Of a stretch of 64,000 nt of DNA, positions 1 through 12,800 are shown one piece after another. The notes beneath the pieces were generated by a model. It was not told the DNA's origin, searched no databases, and saw only the letters and a list, made by a program, of their open reading frames with translations. A program made the position numbers and the translations under genes. Source of the stretch: Platerodrilus igneus. Taxonomy: Eukaryota > Arthropoda > Insecta > Coleoptera > Lycidae. The stretch lies in the NCBI GenBank assembly GCA_036346225.1, contig JARFIW010000453.1, forward strand, positions 1,488,001 through 1,552,000. Direction: 5' to 3'. Each line of letters opens with the position of its first letter. The first letter of the stretch is position 1.

Positions 1-983
1 TGCCTCGTGAAGTTTTTACGGTGGCTACACGAGGTACCCCATCGCTTCCAGGATGAAGCTCTACAATTCTGGCGAGTTTCCAATTTAAAGGGGGAACACC
101 CTCTTCTTTGATGAGCACTAAAGTACCAATGTCAACGCCGTCGAGTCTCTTGGACCTGTACCACCGACCACGTTGATACAATTGGTGTAAATACTCATTG
201 TGCCATCGAACCCAAAAACTTTGATGCATAGCTTGAATCAACTGCCAACGAGAGAGTCTAGAGATTTTCAAATGAGACAAGTCTGGGTCCGGAGGTGCTG
301 TCAAAGGGTTCTAAAGTTAGAAAGTGACCTGGTGTCAATGACGAAAGATCATTGAGATCCGAACTTATGCTGCACAAGGGTCTTGAATTCAACAATGCTT
401 CAATCTGAGTGATTAAAGTATGAAACTCCTCGTACGTGAGCACTTGGTTTCCAACAACACGAAATAAGTGAGTTTTCACCGATTTAACGGCGCTTTCCCA
501 AATACCTCCAAAGTGAGGGGTAGACGGGGGGTTAAAATGCCACGAAATGGCTAACGATTCTGCACAGTGTCGGAAGTCCTTTAAAAGTTGGCGACTAGCG
601 CCGACGAAATTTGTGCCGCAGTCGCTGAAAATGTGTTGACACCGACCACGACGAGCAATAAAACGACGAAGGCAAGCGATAAAGGCATCAGTCGACAAGT
701 CTGATACGACTTCCAAATGAAGAGCCTTAGTGGCGAAACAAACAATCACACAAAGATATGCCTTGCAAGTCTTGGTGCCTCTTGCACGATGCATGTTAAT
801 CGTAAAAGGGCCGGCAAAATCGATACCGACGGAACTAAAGGCCTTGGCTTGAGAAACAGGAAATGAAGGCAATTCACCTATAACTGGACTGACAGGAATA
901 GGGCGAAGACGATAACAATGATAACATTTAGACAGTATTCTACGAACTGCGCGAAGAGATGAGATGATCCAAAATCGTTCTTA
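1..983 (-). pseudogene. BEL1 integrase (broken, runs off left edge)
   Basis: Integrase part of a BEL/Pao pol polyprotein. It would insert the element cDNA in the nucleus. Seen in the frame: catalytic Asp in VGIDFAGPF, second Asp in IFSDCGTNF and the Glu in HFGGIWESAVKSVK, giving a complete D,D,E core at 258-872. The frame is joined to the upstream RNase H frame by a single in-frame TAA at 981-983, inside the HHCC zinc-binding region (HSGVN before it, CYHCYR after it). A one-base frameshift near 255 separates the C-terminal domain, which continues to position 1 with the VELHPGSDG motif usual at the end of BEL integrases. The 3' LTR must lie left of the window. Confidence 0.9.
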
Positions 984-2697
984 GAGCAAGTACATCGTTG
1001 TGTTTACTCCTGAATGTAAATTTTGTGTGTGCACTTGCTTATTCAACAAATCTGTTATACGGTGTTTATTGGGTAATACCGCTGGATGTTTTGCGGAATC
1101 TGGAAGACTGGAATGAATCAGTCTCCCGCCTACTCTTAAAATGTCATTCGAATCAAGAAATAAGCTTAGACGTTGCAGATGTTTAGGCAAAGGCTCACCT
1201 TGACGAACGGCTTCGATTTCAACTTTAAGTGAACTAAATTGGACCACCTTGACAACAACCATAAGAGCAGTGTGAAGCTCCACCGACGATAAAAATAGCG
1301 AATTGATGGTAGCTTTTCTAACATTAAAGATTCTCAGACAATATGCGACTATACGTTGAATTTTGTGTAACGACGAAAATTTGTTTGATAAGTCTTCCAG
1401 CCAAGTTGACTCTACAGTAACAATCAAAGTAAGGCGTTTCTCCTCAGAAGATGCTTCCAGAGAAGGGACGAACAATTTTGTCAAAGGCCAATTTTCTTCA
1501 GACAACGGCAAAAATTCAGGACCTGCCCACCATAGCGGATGCGCGGGCAATACCGAAGGAAATAAACCTCTGGTAGCACAATCAGATGGGTTGTTTGAAG
1601 AACTAATGTAACTCCACTGTTCGGGAGAAATACATTCTTGGATGTAACTAACACGGTTAGCTACAAACATTTTTAAACGATAGGTAGGTGACTTAATCCA
1701 AGCCAAAGCGACAGAAGAATCAGTGTAACAACAGATTTTTTCAAAGGTTACATTTGAATATGTAGTTTTAACAAAATGAACTAATTTGGACAAAAGTACG
1801 GTAGCACATAGCTCTAGCTTGGGTATAGAAAGACATTTCAAAGGGGCGACCTTTGATCTAGCCATAACAAAGTGAACAGATATTTTTCCTGACGGAAATA
1901 CTAAACGAAAATATGCAATAGCCGAATATCCTTTCTCGGACGCGTCACAAAAACCATGTAGTTGTATACTACAGGCTTGATCAATAGGGATATAACGAGG
2001 AATTTGAATTGAATCAATATATGAAAATTCAGCAACAAATTTTTTCCAAAATATGACAATAGATTCAGGAGGAGGGTCATCCCAATCCAACCCCAGCACC
2101 CAAAATTGTTGAATGAGTTGTTTGAGTGAAAAGGTAACTGGTGTAATAAATCCTAGAGGATCGTAAATCCTAGCAACTGTCGAAAGTAAAATCCGCTTGG
2201 AAAGACGATTTTCTAAAGACTGCATTTCAAATGAAAAATTATCCGGTATCGAGTGCCACTGAAGACCAAGCACTTTTACGGTAAACTTAAGATCATTTGC
2301 GACTAAACTTGGTTTTACTTGTTGATACTCAGTAGGAATATCTTCTAACAGTAATGGACTGTTGCTAGCCCATTTGCGTAGTTCGAAGCAGCCAGCACGT
2401 AGTAGTTCGATGAGTTGACGTTTTAGTTCATGAGTTGCCTGGAGAGTGGACGACCCAGTCAATACATCATCAACATACAAATTGTTTCTCAAAGCATGAG
2501 CAGAGAATGGATAACTATTTTCTCCTAGTTCAGCTAGTTTTAAGATAGTGCGAATGGCGAGAAAAGGAGCGGATGAAACTCCATATGTAATTGTGTTCAA
2601 CTGATAGGTTGAAATTGGTTCTGAAGGATTCCATCGCCATTGTATCAATTGATAAGAACGATCCGTTTCTGATATCAATATTTGCCTGTACATTTGT
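984..2697 (-). pseudogene. BEL1 reverse transcriptase palm/RNase H region
   Basis: Continuous 570-codon frame with the C-terminal half of the reverse transcriptase, the Pao/peptidase A17-type linker and RNase H. The catalytic box YVDD is intact at 2466-2477. Downstream markers are ARIYDPLGFITPV, CDASEKGYSAIAY (RNase H first Asp), PKLELCA and CCYTDSSVALAWI. The upstream RT part (2699-3190) is in another frame; a one-base change near 2700, just before DIKQMYRQI, accounts for the shift. The downstream integrase is in the same frame after one stop. The enzyme core is the best preserved part of BEL1, consistent with a relatively recent loss of function. Confidence 0.9.
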
Positions 2698-2698
2698 T

Positions 2699-3190
2699 TT
2701 ATGTCACAGACAAAACGAACTTGGGAATACGAAATGCCAAAAGTATTTTTACAATATCATTCTGGAGCTTAGGTCCAGTGAGTAAGGTATCATTCAATGA
2801 AATACCATTCGAAGCTCGAGCCGAAGCATCAAAAACAATTCTCAATTTAGGTTTATTATTTTCTAGTTTGAACACGGCATGGTGTGGAATAAAATACGCA
2901 TTATTGTCAGCTGGAGGCGTTGATAAAAGCGACATGTGACCAGAGGCTTCGTAATCACGCATGAAATCTACATACAAATTTCGCAAGTCTGGATTAGTTT
3001 CGAGACGACGCTCTAGTGACAATAGACGTTTAATGGCAATGGATTTCGAGTCCGGAAACTCACGAACATTTTCTCTAAATGGAAGGCTCACGCCGAACCT
3101 ACCATTGGGTAACCGATGCAACGAGTTATCAAAAGATTGTTGAGCAAGGTCATCTTCTGGGGACGACAAACTCCTCGATGGAATGTCGTC
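2699..3190 (-). pseudogene. BEL1 reverse transcriptase N-terminal part
   Basis: N-terminal fingers/palm of a BEL/Pao reverse transcriptase. Markers: LPNGRFGVSLPFRE, the block YFIPHHAVFK, and RIVFDASARASNGISLND, all typical of the family. It begins just after a frameshift near 3190, where the protease-RT linker (LKHFG, normally followed by a Trp-Glu pair) changes frame, and ends at a second frameshift near 2700. Its neighbours on both sides are parts of the same polyprotein, so this is one broken gene rather than a separate gene. Confidence 0.85.
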
Positions 3191-3912
3191 AAGCTCCCAA
3201 AATGTTTAAGATCAATATCCATACAAGGATCGATAGATACAAAGAACGAATGAATAACATTGGTTGAGATGGGATCGACAGTACCAAATATCATGTAACC
3301 AAATATGGTGTTGACAGCAACAGGCGAAATTTCTTTGCCATCAATTTTCCCATCGAGCAAAATACGACTGGCAACATCAGAGCCCAATAACATTTGTACT
3401 GGAGAAGAATGTCTCCAGTTTTCATCTGCGAGTTTTATGTTTTCCAAATGAGACCAATACGATTGAATATACTTGTTTGGAAGATTACCGCATATAGACG
3501 GCAAAACCATTAAGTTTATTTTCAAATTGTTGTCCGTGGGGACTGAATCATATTCCTGAATGGGACGAATTGTTCCAGATATCACACCTAACGTTTGGTG
3601 TGAAGTCTGACCCAAACCAGAAATAGGAATCGAAGAAGGACGAGACGATATACCAATAGACTTACGACAAGACTCCGTAATAAATGAAATTTGACTCCCA
3701 GTGTCTACTAGAGCACGAATAATTTGAGGTTGATTTCTCTTGTCGAGAATTTCCAAACAAACCGTGGGTAGCAGAGCTAGACAAGTTGTCGCCTCAGACC
3801 CAACTGTTGTAGTACAAGTAGCATTATTAGACGAACTGGTTTGCAAATTTTCTTCACGAGTTGGAGTTGAATAAGGTGGTGACGTAGCAATCGACGGCAC
3901 AAAATGTAACAA
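3190..3912 (-). pseudogene. BEL1 retropepsin-like protease and linker
   Basis: Aspartic protease domain of the BEL/Pao polyprotein. The active-site motif appears as ALVDTGSQISFI about 75 codons into the frame, followed by a flap-like region and LMVLPSICGNLPN, LLGSDVASRILL, GYMIFGTV, all in the order usual for this domain. The frame overlaps the end of the gag zinc-knuckle frame at 3777-3912, where a frameshift joins gag to pol. The enzyme would process gag-pol in the particle. Broken at both ends by frameshifts. Confidence 0.85.
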
Positions 3913-4485
3913 TGTATGATGATTTTATTGCAAGTTCTGCACGAAAACTTTGACGGACAAGACGACATGTTATGATTTGGTCGAAGACAATTCAAACATA
4001 ACCGAAGATGTTTGGCTTGCTCGTGACGCTTGTTTGGAGACAATTTAAGAAATTGCTCGCACGAATACAATACATGATTTCCTTGCAAAGGATGCAGGAG
4101 AACGAATTGTTCTTAGGAGAAGTGTTAGTCTCAGCTAAGAATGTCCTAGGCTTCAAGTCAGAATTCGAACGAGTGAGACCTTGTTTATTAATAGTACCTT
4201 TAAGCACTTTCGGTTGTTTGCTTGAGACAAGATTCTCTAAGGCTACACATTGTTTTGACAAAAGTCTTTGACGCAATTGAATGTAGGCACATCAGTAGAA
4301 TTGAAATGCAATTCGAATCGTTTACGAGTTTCCTCATCGAGTTTACATAATAAAAGATCTACAAGAACGAAATCCCAACTTTCAACATCAAATTGTAATG
4401 ATCCCAAAATCGATAAGTTTTCTGTAAACAGTCAATTAAATTTCGAAGTTGTTTTACGTTTTCCGCATCATAGCGAAGTTTTCAT
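3777..4485 (-). pseudogene. BEL1 gag, C-terminal half with zinc knuckle
   Basis: Nucleocapsid part of a BEL gag. A CCHC knuckle is visible (CLNCLRPNHNMSSC), then a second Cys pair CRTC, which is the usual BEL arrangement. Further upstream on the minus strand the capsid-like region reads through several frames: DFVLVDLLLCKLDEETRKRF and NVKQLRNLIDC are recognisable at about 4290-4480. Homology stops abruptly near 4485, well short of the gag start, so the N-terminal half is missing here. A BEL gag N-terminal half on the same strand at 15384-16096 ends almost exactly where this one begins. Confidence 0.8.
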
Positions 4486-7400
4486 TTAACAATTATGTGA
4501 TGACGGACCAACATCATTTGAATCCAACAGACTTCAGATATTCAAGAACATCCACCAATAGTCCAACACATTCGAAATGTTATCAGTAATTCACTATTAG
4601 AAGATCTCAATTTAAATACAGTAGCTTTCCATTGCTTCCATATGAACATCGCCAGCGGACATTTTTGACCCAACCATTGAACGGTGCCATCATTTACGCC
4701 CATCTTTCCACGACCGATTTGAGATGACAATTTTGATGCACCAGCAGATCCACGACTTCGTTAAACCTACTTTAGAACCCCAGCATTGCTATACCATTTA
4801 ATCCAATATTGTTCTCAGCGACCGAATTTCAAAGAACGAATCTTACAGATACCATACATCCGCAGCAGCACGCCATATACGTTTAACACCGAAAATATCA
4901 ACACGCATTACGCATCATTGACGAACAGACGTCTATGCAGGTATCAACCGAACACTTTCGTACATAGCGAACGACTTGTTCAGCAAAAATGTGCATATGT
5001 CCAGAACCACATCTGTAAACAGTTTAAATCGGACACGTGAAACAAAGTTATAACCCTTTAAACCCCTTTTCCCTTGCTTTTTTCAAAAACCAAACCCAAC
5101 AAATTTTTCCAACAATATGATCAATAGTTCAAGAGAATTGTTTGAATTACACTTAAGTTTCCGGTTCAGTATAACGCACAAATCCAACTTATTTTAATTA
5201 AAGTCCAAAAATTTTTCAGACCACTAAGATTTTAAACTCAAACATACCCCTTTTATATTGCCTTTTTAAAAACCAATAAAACTGTTCATCCACGTTTTCA
5301 ACAAAGATCAGGGCAATTCAATAAATTTAAATCCAAAGAAATTTCTCAATAATTAATATTTTCAATAACCCTTTTTCAACGCATACGTTATTAAAAGATC
5401 AAAACATTGCCAATATAATACATTTTCCTAACAAAGATGATGAATAACGATACAGGAACCTAATTATACAATTAAGACTCCAAAAAACAACCACATTTGA
5501 ATTTTCCCACGAACCCAAGTTTGCCTTATACACCTTTATCCACTGGCTTTTACCAAATCAGCCAGATTATCCGTGAACCCCAATTTCACAATCTATTCAC
5601 CAAACAAACCATTTAACACCATACCATAATAAGGCATTTCTACACAAAACCGCATAACCTTACGAACCCTTTTCATAACGCAATTGCACCCTTCGAACAA
5701 ATCCCAAACCAAAAAACCCTACATGTGTTCAAGAAATTAAAGTCCACCATCGAAACCATTCCACGATCGAATTCAACCCGTATTTTCAGCCAGCGTTATT
5801 TAAATACCCACACTTTAAACCAAAATTTTGTCCAGCCCCAGTTTAAACACCAGACACCTAATTTAGCCGACCCTTTCAACTCACTTACTTTTAGCAAAAA
5901 CAAAATCCCCCTGTTTCAACAACTTTTTCAACAATATTATTCTTACCAGAAAACCTTCAATTGGACTAATTTCTAGATAAATTCAAAGCTGCTTCGACGG
6001 CATTAACGCAAATCGTTCAGAATTGCAAAACTTACGAGAAGACAGGCCCGCTTGCAATTAACTGACCTGCATAAACTCCCGAATTTTCCATCAAAACCGC
6101 CAGTTTGGCACAATTTTAAATTAACCCCATTTAAATTTTCACAACGCCCCTAGGCCACCAACCCATTTTTACCACACCCTCTCAGCCAATCTCATGTCAC
6201 CTTTTTAATCCGAAACACCATTAAAAAATCGAACACCACCTTTACCCTTTTTAATAAACCTCACCTTTATCAAGCCAATAAACATCAAACCCTAATTCGA
6301 CTTTTTGCCGTTAATTTTAAATACCCAAAACTAATAAATTTCACCATACATCACTACGTTTAGCAATTAATCATTACAACCAAACTACCTTTTTCAACCA
6401 CTCAATAAACCGCAGTCCTAGCAATTTTCCCAAGTTGAACGGGAAACTTACGTTTAAAACATAATCACCATTTAACCATTTTAAATTCCCAATAAATTTG
6501 CTACCCATACCCTTTTACCAATCAAAACCTTATCCATTTACACCGAACCATTCGACTACGTTGTTACCAAAATCCACGAAAGCTACCATAAACACCGTTT
6601 ACGTAACCATTTTAATCGATCTTAAATCGCATACTTAAACACATGCGAACGCACCAAGGTTTCTTTTACAGGCCCTTCAACATTCACTCACTTTTGCATT
6701 TCTCGACCTTTTCTTTCCTGTAACCAGCCTTAAATATCGGCCCAAGCCACCTAAGTCTTTCGGCCCAAATCACCATTTCACCGCTTGATCCAGCTTCAAC
6801 CTCTTCAACCTTTCCCGTCATCCACGTCCATGCTTCAGCACATATTTAACCCAACCACAAAGCTTAAGCGCACCCATGATTTCCTGCAACCTTCACATTT
6901 CCGTCAAAATTTGAATACACGGTACACTAAAATTTTTTAATTCAACGGTAACACATCCATTTCGCATCATCAATTTTTCCACTCACACTTTCAATCGCAC
7001 AAGCCGTCATTGCATGTCTCCATGTCTTCCAAAAGTCAACGGTATTTCGGGCACAACCGGCGCCAATCACTCTCCCGAAGATTCTTTGACAGAGGCAGTT
7101 GCTTACAGCCCCACGAGCACTGTAAGATTATCTTCTTCTTAACACCAAACAGTTGTTGAATACAATGTTCTTCTTCGACCTCAGTTCATTCACCCAATTC
7201 ACATTACGCACACAGATTTGAAATTCATTTCGAACTAGCATACTTCCTCACGCAACAGCGACTCGCCCACCGACACCACGCTCACCATTTCGACGAAACC
7301 AACGCAGTTTTTACGCTACATTACACAAACCCACAGATTGCCTTTACACCAACCCATCACAGCTTTGCAGCCACTGCCAAACACAACCCACGCGTCAACC

Positions 7401-7946
7401 AACATTTTCGCTTCATCAGCGGTTTCCAAACATTCGCATCTGTTCATCACAAAAAACCATTTCAAACGGTAGTCCTCAAGCCCACATTTCGCCTTCCATT
7501 CAGCGCACAGTTTGAATTACATCATCTGTTCCGATACCTTCGCCGACAGCCGAAAACATTATCGCCATTCAACCAGATCAGCACAAACATCACAGCACAG
7601 TTAACCAACTCACACGTTCCTGGTCAACGTCACAGCCGAAACTACCATTGCCCAGCCCATTTTAACAGAACAACCGGCGAGCCTCACCCGCAGCGAACAT
7701 CACTAACGCCGCCCACCGAATCGACCCAAGTCGACGCGTACCGCCGAAGACAAATATCGACCGTCGGCACACCAAGACCAGATCCACACCCGCGACCAAT
7801 GACACAGACGACCAGCCACGATCAATTCCAACGACGGTTCACCAGATTCACGAGTTTTCCACAAACAGTGACCAGGTTAGAAAATAGGTTAGGCCGGCCG
7901 GCGCTGACCAACCTATTATTTTCCTTTATCTAACCTAGGTCCACAC
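4486..7946. other. Gene-free, G-poor plus strand
   Basis: No convincing gene in about 3.4 kb. From about 4740 to 7000 the plus strand is very poor in G and rich in A, C and T, with recurring CCAAACC, CCCATTT and TTTAACC-like words. From 7000 to 7870 it becomes richer in CG-containing words. Open frames here (for example 4786-5040 and 5725-5976) have low-complexity composition and no recognisable motif. It may be an old LTR or leader, or a degraded satellite; I cannot tell which. Confidence 0.5.
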
Positions 7947-8017
7947 GGTTTTAATGAAAACTCATTAAAAGCAATTAGTGTTAACGAGTTTTAATGAGAA
8001 AACCATTAAAAGCAATG
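7947..8017. repeat. Two-copy ~35 bp direct repeat
   Basis: The word GTTTTAATGA, then A-rich sequence, then CATTAAAAGCAAT occurs twice in tandem, directly before the GGTCATRT array. Confidence 0.7.
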
Positions 8018-8100
8018 GTATGGTCATATGGTCATGTGGTCATGTGGTCATATGGTCCTGTGGTCATGTGGTCATTGGTCAATTGGTCATGGTCATTGGG
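8016..8100. repeat. 8 bp microsatellite-like array (GGTCATRT)
   Basis: About eight to ten copies of GGTCATAT/GGTCATGT, degrading at the right end into GGTCATT and GGTCAATT. The open frame over it (7994-8239) is a by-product of the repeat. Confidence 0.85.
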
Positions 8101-8311
8101 GTCAATTTCACCCTATGGGGAACCCATGGGTAATTTCATAAACATCCTACATATATCCGGATATATGTCGATGCGCATCCCTGTCGGCTTAGGTCGGATA
8201 ACAACATATTCGACTATCTTCGGCAATATACGTCCCTGACTCTGTAGAATACATAAGAGAACAATTTTTTCGTATTCAATTTAGTATTCGATAGTAGCTA
8301 GAACGGTAAAC

Positions 8312-10593
8312 ATGAGCGTCTCAAAGGTGATTAACGTTTCTCAACTTCTGGGAATAAAGTGAAACCGACAAATGAGCGATTTGGATTATGGCTGTTGACA
8401 GAAAATATGTGCAACAATAATCTGGTAACAGATATTGGTAATATTTGTTATGTCGAAGGCGAACAGATGCTGACTGGTGGACTACACACACCAATTACAG
8501 AACCATTTTGTGACAATATAATGTTGGTTAAAATTTATGACCTTTCTGACGCCGAACAAACATCTGCAAGCAAAAGGATGTTTATCCTAAAAAGAAATTT
8601 GTGGTGCATTTAACAGCTATCTACGAAGAAAGTTTGACCGATTTGTTTCGCTAGGCATGGTGTTAAAGCTAAGCTCCGTTTTCTCTGGAAAGCACTCACA
8701 AGATGGGTCAGAGAGTAAAAGAAATTATCGGAAAAGAAGACCTCGAATGCATTAATAAAAATTCCAAAATCCTATATGTGTTCCATACAAAGTGGAACTA
8801 GCAGATGTTAAGTTGGAAACTTTATTGGAGGAACTACCAGATATATTAGACGAACTCGAAAAGATTATTTCTATCTTTTGACATGGATGTAACCCAAGAT
8901 TTTGCGGGTATATTTAGCAAGATGGAGATGTGTAATTATTTAACTACAAACCATAACTTTTGCTATAAGGGCGAATACGAAGAAAAGTGTAATATTATAG
9001 TTGACAACGATAAAACTGTAGGAATTGATTGTTTAACATGGCTAACAACCAATGCAAGAATTAAGATATACAACAAATTTGTGTGTCAGATAACAAGTCC
9101 TGGTGTTAATAAACAACTTGGCAATCATATACTAGATTTTTACGTTGTCCAGATGTGCGTTTAAGGAAACATTTGCGTCTACTTTGGCTAAAGAACATGG
9201 TATTACGCGATTGGAAGCGACAATATACAATTGTGCAATTGGAAGCAATGTCAGTGCGGAACGGGTGTATAATCCCTTAAAAGACTGTTTAACGTTATTG
9301 GAAGATAGTGTTATACTTCCTAAAGGCGCCAATGTACTCGGTACCACTTGCCAAAATGTGGAGTAAGCTATCGGACAAGCTACAAAATAGCTGCTGTTTA
9401 GTGTTTAATAACCTGCTACAGTACGTGTATTGGGGAATGGTAATACAAAGAAATTGACGGGCTTGCAAGATTGTTGTCCGAAAACCAAAAGAAAGGGAAA
9501 ATTGATAAAGTATGTGCTTGGCTTTAGTTTTAACTATTTACCTGTAAATTATTTGGAGATAGTAGAGGAGAAAGACAGCTCAGATAAAATAAAAATCTTA
9601 CACAAGTGCTACATTAAAGCAGGCAGTACATATTTTACACAATCTGCAACACTGATATTCTACAATTCCAAAAGAAATAATCATTTCGGAATTGGGAGTT
9701 GATAGATACGCATAACATTCGTCCAGAGGTTGTACGACAACGCGTAAATATTGGTAGTAAACTTATCCGTTTACGCTAAAGGAAATTGCCCATTATGCAT
9801 ACCATACGCTGTAAGTGGAAGGAAAAGACAACTGGAATTAGAGGAAATGGATGCAAAAGACGAAAATTGAGTACATAGGAAAACACTGCGACAATACGCG
9901 AACAATACAAAGATGTGTTATACAAAGAACATCTTATTAGAGAAAATGAGGAAGAATTAAAAGATTATTTTATGTGTCGATGGAGTGACTTAAATACATC
10001 CGGGTTCTACAAGCTGTTTGCATTTGCGGTTAGTAAGAAAGACTCTTTAGTTATGTAGGCGTTCTTGCGAAAAGGATGGTACTAAATCCGTATACTTTTT
10101 AAAAGGTTATTCTAAAACGTATTTATCAAAATGGCAGATAACAAAGAAGAACTAAGGAATGCGGGTTTCGTAACCTTGGCGTACACCACACGTAAAGGGG
10201 TTCCGCTAAACATTGTATATTTGCCCAGTAAAGAACCTTTCGGATCATTTAAAACCGAGGGTCTTACAACCTATAACAACCATATATTCCCAAAAGTGGT
10301 GGACATGCAACTACGCAACAGTGTGTGGGAGAAAAGGATTTCTCCAATACCGACAAGAAGAAGTCGATCAAGCTAACAAGATACGTATGCAGGATATAGT
10401 GGGAAAGCTGCGATTAAAAGATTGTCACAAGCTGCAAGAATTACACGAAGGAATGGATTTGGTTGTCGGTGGAATCAAAGACTTTAAATATAGAGGCGAA
10501 CTTCGGTACATTTTACAATTCGAAAACCTAGACGGTCTTTATGTATCAAACTATAGGTTAGAAAAGAAGATAGAAACTTGGGTATCGATTTAA
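8312..10593 (+). pseudogene. Long broken frame of a foreign-looking element, possible replication-type protein
   Basis: A chain of plus-strand open pieces (8312-8360, 8359-8613, 8883-9164, 9145-9366, 9372-9702, 10131-10380, 10213-10593) that read on into one another across frameshifts and stops, consistent with one former gene of roughly 750 codons. It starts at ATG 8312 (MSVSKVINVSQLLG). Recognisable stretches include MDVTQDFAGIFSKMEMCNYL, GIDCLTWL, KIYNKFVCQITSPGVNK, GITRLEATIYN and SCCLVFNNLLQYVYWGN. I believe relatives of this protein recur in arthropod and some fungal genomes, and the R-x-E in GITRLEATIY recalls replication-initiation proteins; this is memory and inference, not a database result. 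No catalytic Tyr or HUH motif could be assigned. At least five frameshifts and several stops make it dead. Confidence 0.5.
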
Positions 10594-11745
10594 ATTTTAG
10601 GCTGCGAATAAAATTAGATAAAATTAAAACCACTGCAAACAAACATAAAGAAAGGACTGTCTTCTGTGTATAACTTTGTATTAAAATTAAGTTTAAATGA
10701 CTCCATGCTTGGTATTAAATATTTTTAAATTTGTTATGTATAATGTCGGAATAAACTTTTATAATAGTATATAACATTGTTCTTTATTTATAAAAGGCTG
10801 TGACGTTACCACGAAATAGCAGTCGCACAGAAAGGGTGTCATGGGCAGCGAGCATGGGCAGGGTGCGTACGCATGGGTGCGCATGGTGTGCATGCGCAGG
10901 GTGCGGGATGTGTTTGGGCGTACACGAGGGAAGGGATGTTAACAGTTACCAAGCATCTAATTTTTATTTGGTGGAGTACTTGCCTGCGTATGTATCCGGA
11001 GTAAAGAATACGATTTGCATACGCAGATAATTAATAAAATTAGTTTATCGAGCGAAGATGACAAAAGGTACATCATTCCTAATAGTACAACAATCTACGC
11101 ATGGAGGTGAAAGATATAAGATAGTTGTTTATATTTGTATAGATTTTGTAAACCTATTGTATATATTAGTTTTAAGATTCCATAATTTTAAGTTCTTCGC
11201 CCACCTTCCAAATCCTTCTCTGCTTCTATCCTGGTTGACAGAGTATACGTGTTACCTCCACGTGGTATTCGCGGGACACTGCGGTTTTAGATTTAGGGAA
11301 TGGTTAGTTAAAGCATATGTCTGAAAAAAGGGTTTTAAAGATGGAGTTAAATAAAGATGGGTAAAATTAGTCTTTAAAAGACATAACTTTGTATGGGTGG
11401 TCCTATTTAAAATCTATTTACAGATTTGGGATCCCTAGAAAATTTAATATTAGTTGATACCTAGCAAAATATATTTATCTTAAAAGAGTGACTACCCCGT
11501 ATAATAAATACAATATAACACTTGTCAACAAAAAGTTGTAGGAAAATTAAAGACGTATTTAATGGGGTCCAGTATTAGAATTTGTTGGTAGTAATGTTAA
11601 GTCCTACTGTATTGTAGGCGAGAAAGATACGATTAAAAAGATTAAAGGGGTCTCACGAATTGTAGTTATAAAACCGGGGTCTTACAACCTATAAGAGCAT
11701 ATATTCCAAAAGGTGGGATGCAACTACGCAGCAGTGCGGGGATAA
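10255..11745 (+). repeat. Coding segment duplicated 1.4 kb downstream
   Basis: The segment at about 10255-10345 (GGTCTTACAACCTATAA then CATATATTCC then GCAACTACGC) recurs in decayed form at about 11678-11745 on the same strand with the same order of words. A piece of the broken gene was therefore copied, or two elements of the same family lie side by side. Confidence 0.65.
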
Positions 11746-12116
11746 TAAGAATTCTCTAATAAGAAATTAAAGTTTCATGTACGTAGCACAGTCATTGGGA
11801 AATGGTAGAAATGTTAAACCTATAAAGACGATTATTAGTTGTGGATTAGAAAAATAATAATTTTCTTGGACTAAATAAAATAGCTTAGACTAATTAATGT
11901 ATATGGTTACATATTCTCGTACACATCCACAAACATCTGCTTATATCCACAATGGCGATACCGGTAGTTTTGTTTAACAAATGGTAAGAAAGATACGTCG
12001 GGTGTTAGTGTGCGGAAGCCCATAGGAAACAAAAGAGCGGTGTGGCGGAATGTATGGTGGTTCCCCGTTAGAATAATCGAAAGTGGTTAATCGATCGTAT
12101 TAGATGTTTAAATAAG
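10594..12116. other. Non-coding part of the foreign-looking block
   Basis: No intact gene. Contains the decayed copy of the 10255 coding segment and, at about 11370-11490, a partial relative of the tandem units at 14371-15290 (shared words TTTAAAATCTATTTACAGATTTGG and TTGATACC, here slightly altered). A GC-rich, GTGCGCATGG-like stretch lies at 10840-10910. Confidence 0.4.
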
Positions 12117-12800
12117 CGAAAGTGTAAAAGCCTACATAAACAAAAATTTAATTAACCGACAAAAAGTGCGCGATGTGCTACACTTATAAATAAAGTATGG
12201 AATGGTGCTTGCATCGGTCCTAAAATAAAAAGGAGATGACTTTTCCAAGCAACTACAAGAATAGCAGTAGCGCAGAGAAGGGGTATGCATGTATTATACA
12301 GTTGCTGCAAAATATGTTAGTTTACGCGTAGCTCGGATGTGTAATTGATCACGACTTAAAGATCCCTCGGAGGTTTAAAATTCTCGGCCCATTGTCGTTC
12401 GAAAATGTTTGTAAATTATCAGAACAGGAGGGGTTGAAGTATAATGGATTATTGACTGGTTTTTCCTACCTTTACGAGGGAATCGGAAATTGACAGACAT
12501 CGAGCATCTAATTCTATTGGAGCGATATCGAGTACTTACCGGTTCTAGAAATCATTACGTGCGATTGACCGCTATGCGAAAGTGTAAAAGCCTACAGAAG
12601 CAAATTTAATTATCATACGAAAAAAGCGCGCGATGTGCTATAGAAAGTATAAAAAAAATTGGTGCTTTGCATCGGTCCTAACAGTAAAAAGGAGAGTGAC
12701 TTTTTCTAGCAATTACAAGAATAGCAGTAGCGCGGCGAAGGGTATGCATGTATTATACAACGCATTGTTGCTCTAAAATATGTTAGTTTACGAGAAGCTC
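12117..12800 (+). repeat. Direct repeat of ~210 bp, two copies ~457 bp apart
   Basis: Copy one at about 12117-12330 and copy two at about 12574-12800. Shared words in order: GCGAAAGTGTAAAAGCCTAC, GCGCGATGTGCTA, GCATCGGTCCTAA, AAGAATAGCAGTAGCGC, TATGCATGTATTATACA and AAAATATGTTAGTTTACG. A weaker third relative is suggested at 10800 by AATAGCAGTCGCACAGAAAG and near 10950 by CATCTAATTTTTATTTGG, compared with 12505. No open frame is shared, so this is a non-coding module. Confidence 0.75.

Larger units (their letters stand above)
1..4485 (-). mobile_element. BEL/Pao LTR retrotransposon BEL1 (partial)
   Basis: Order on the minus strand is gag zinc knuckle, protease, reverse transcriptase, RNase H, integrase, the BEL/Pao order. 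No LTR lies inside this span: the 3' end is beyond position 1 and the 5' end is cut at about 4485. At least four frameshifts and one stop make it inactive. Confidence 0.9.

Noticed and set aside
998..1611. Plus-strand frames over BEL1 pol
   Set aside because: Antisense shadows of RT/RNase H.
7994..8239. Open frame over the GGTCATRT array
   Set aside because: Produced by the repeat; Trp/Val/Met-rich low complexity.
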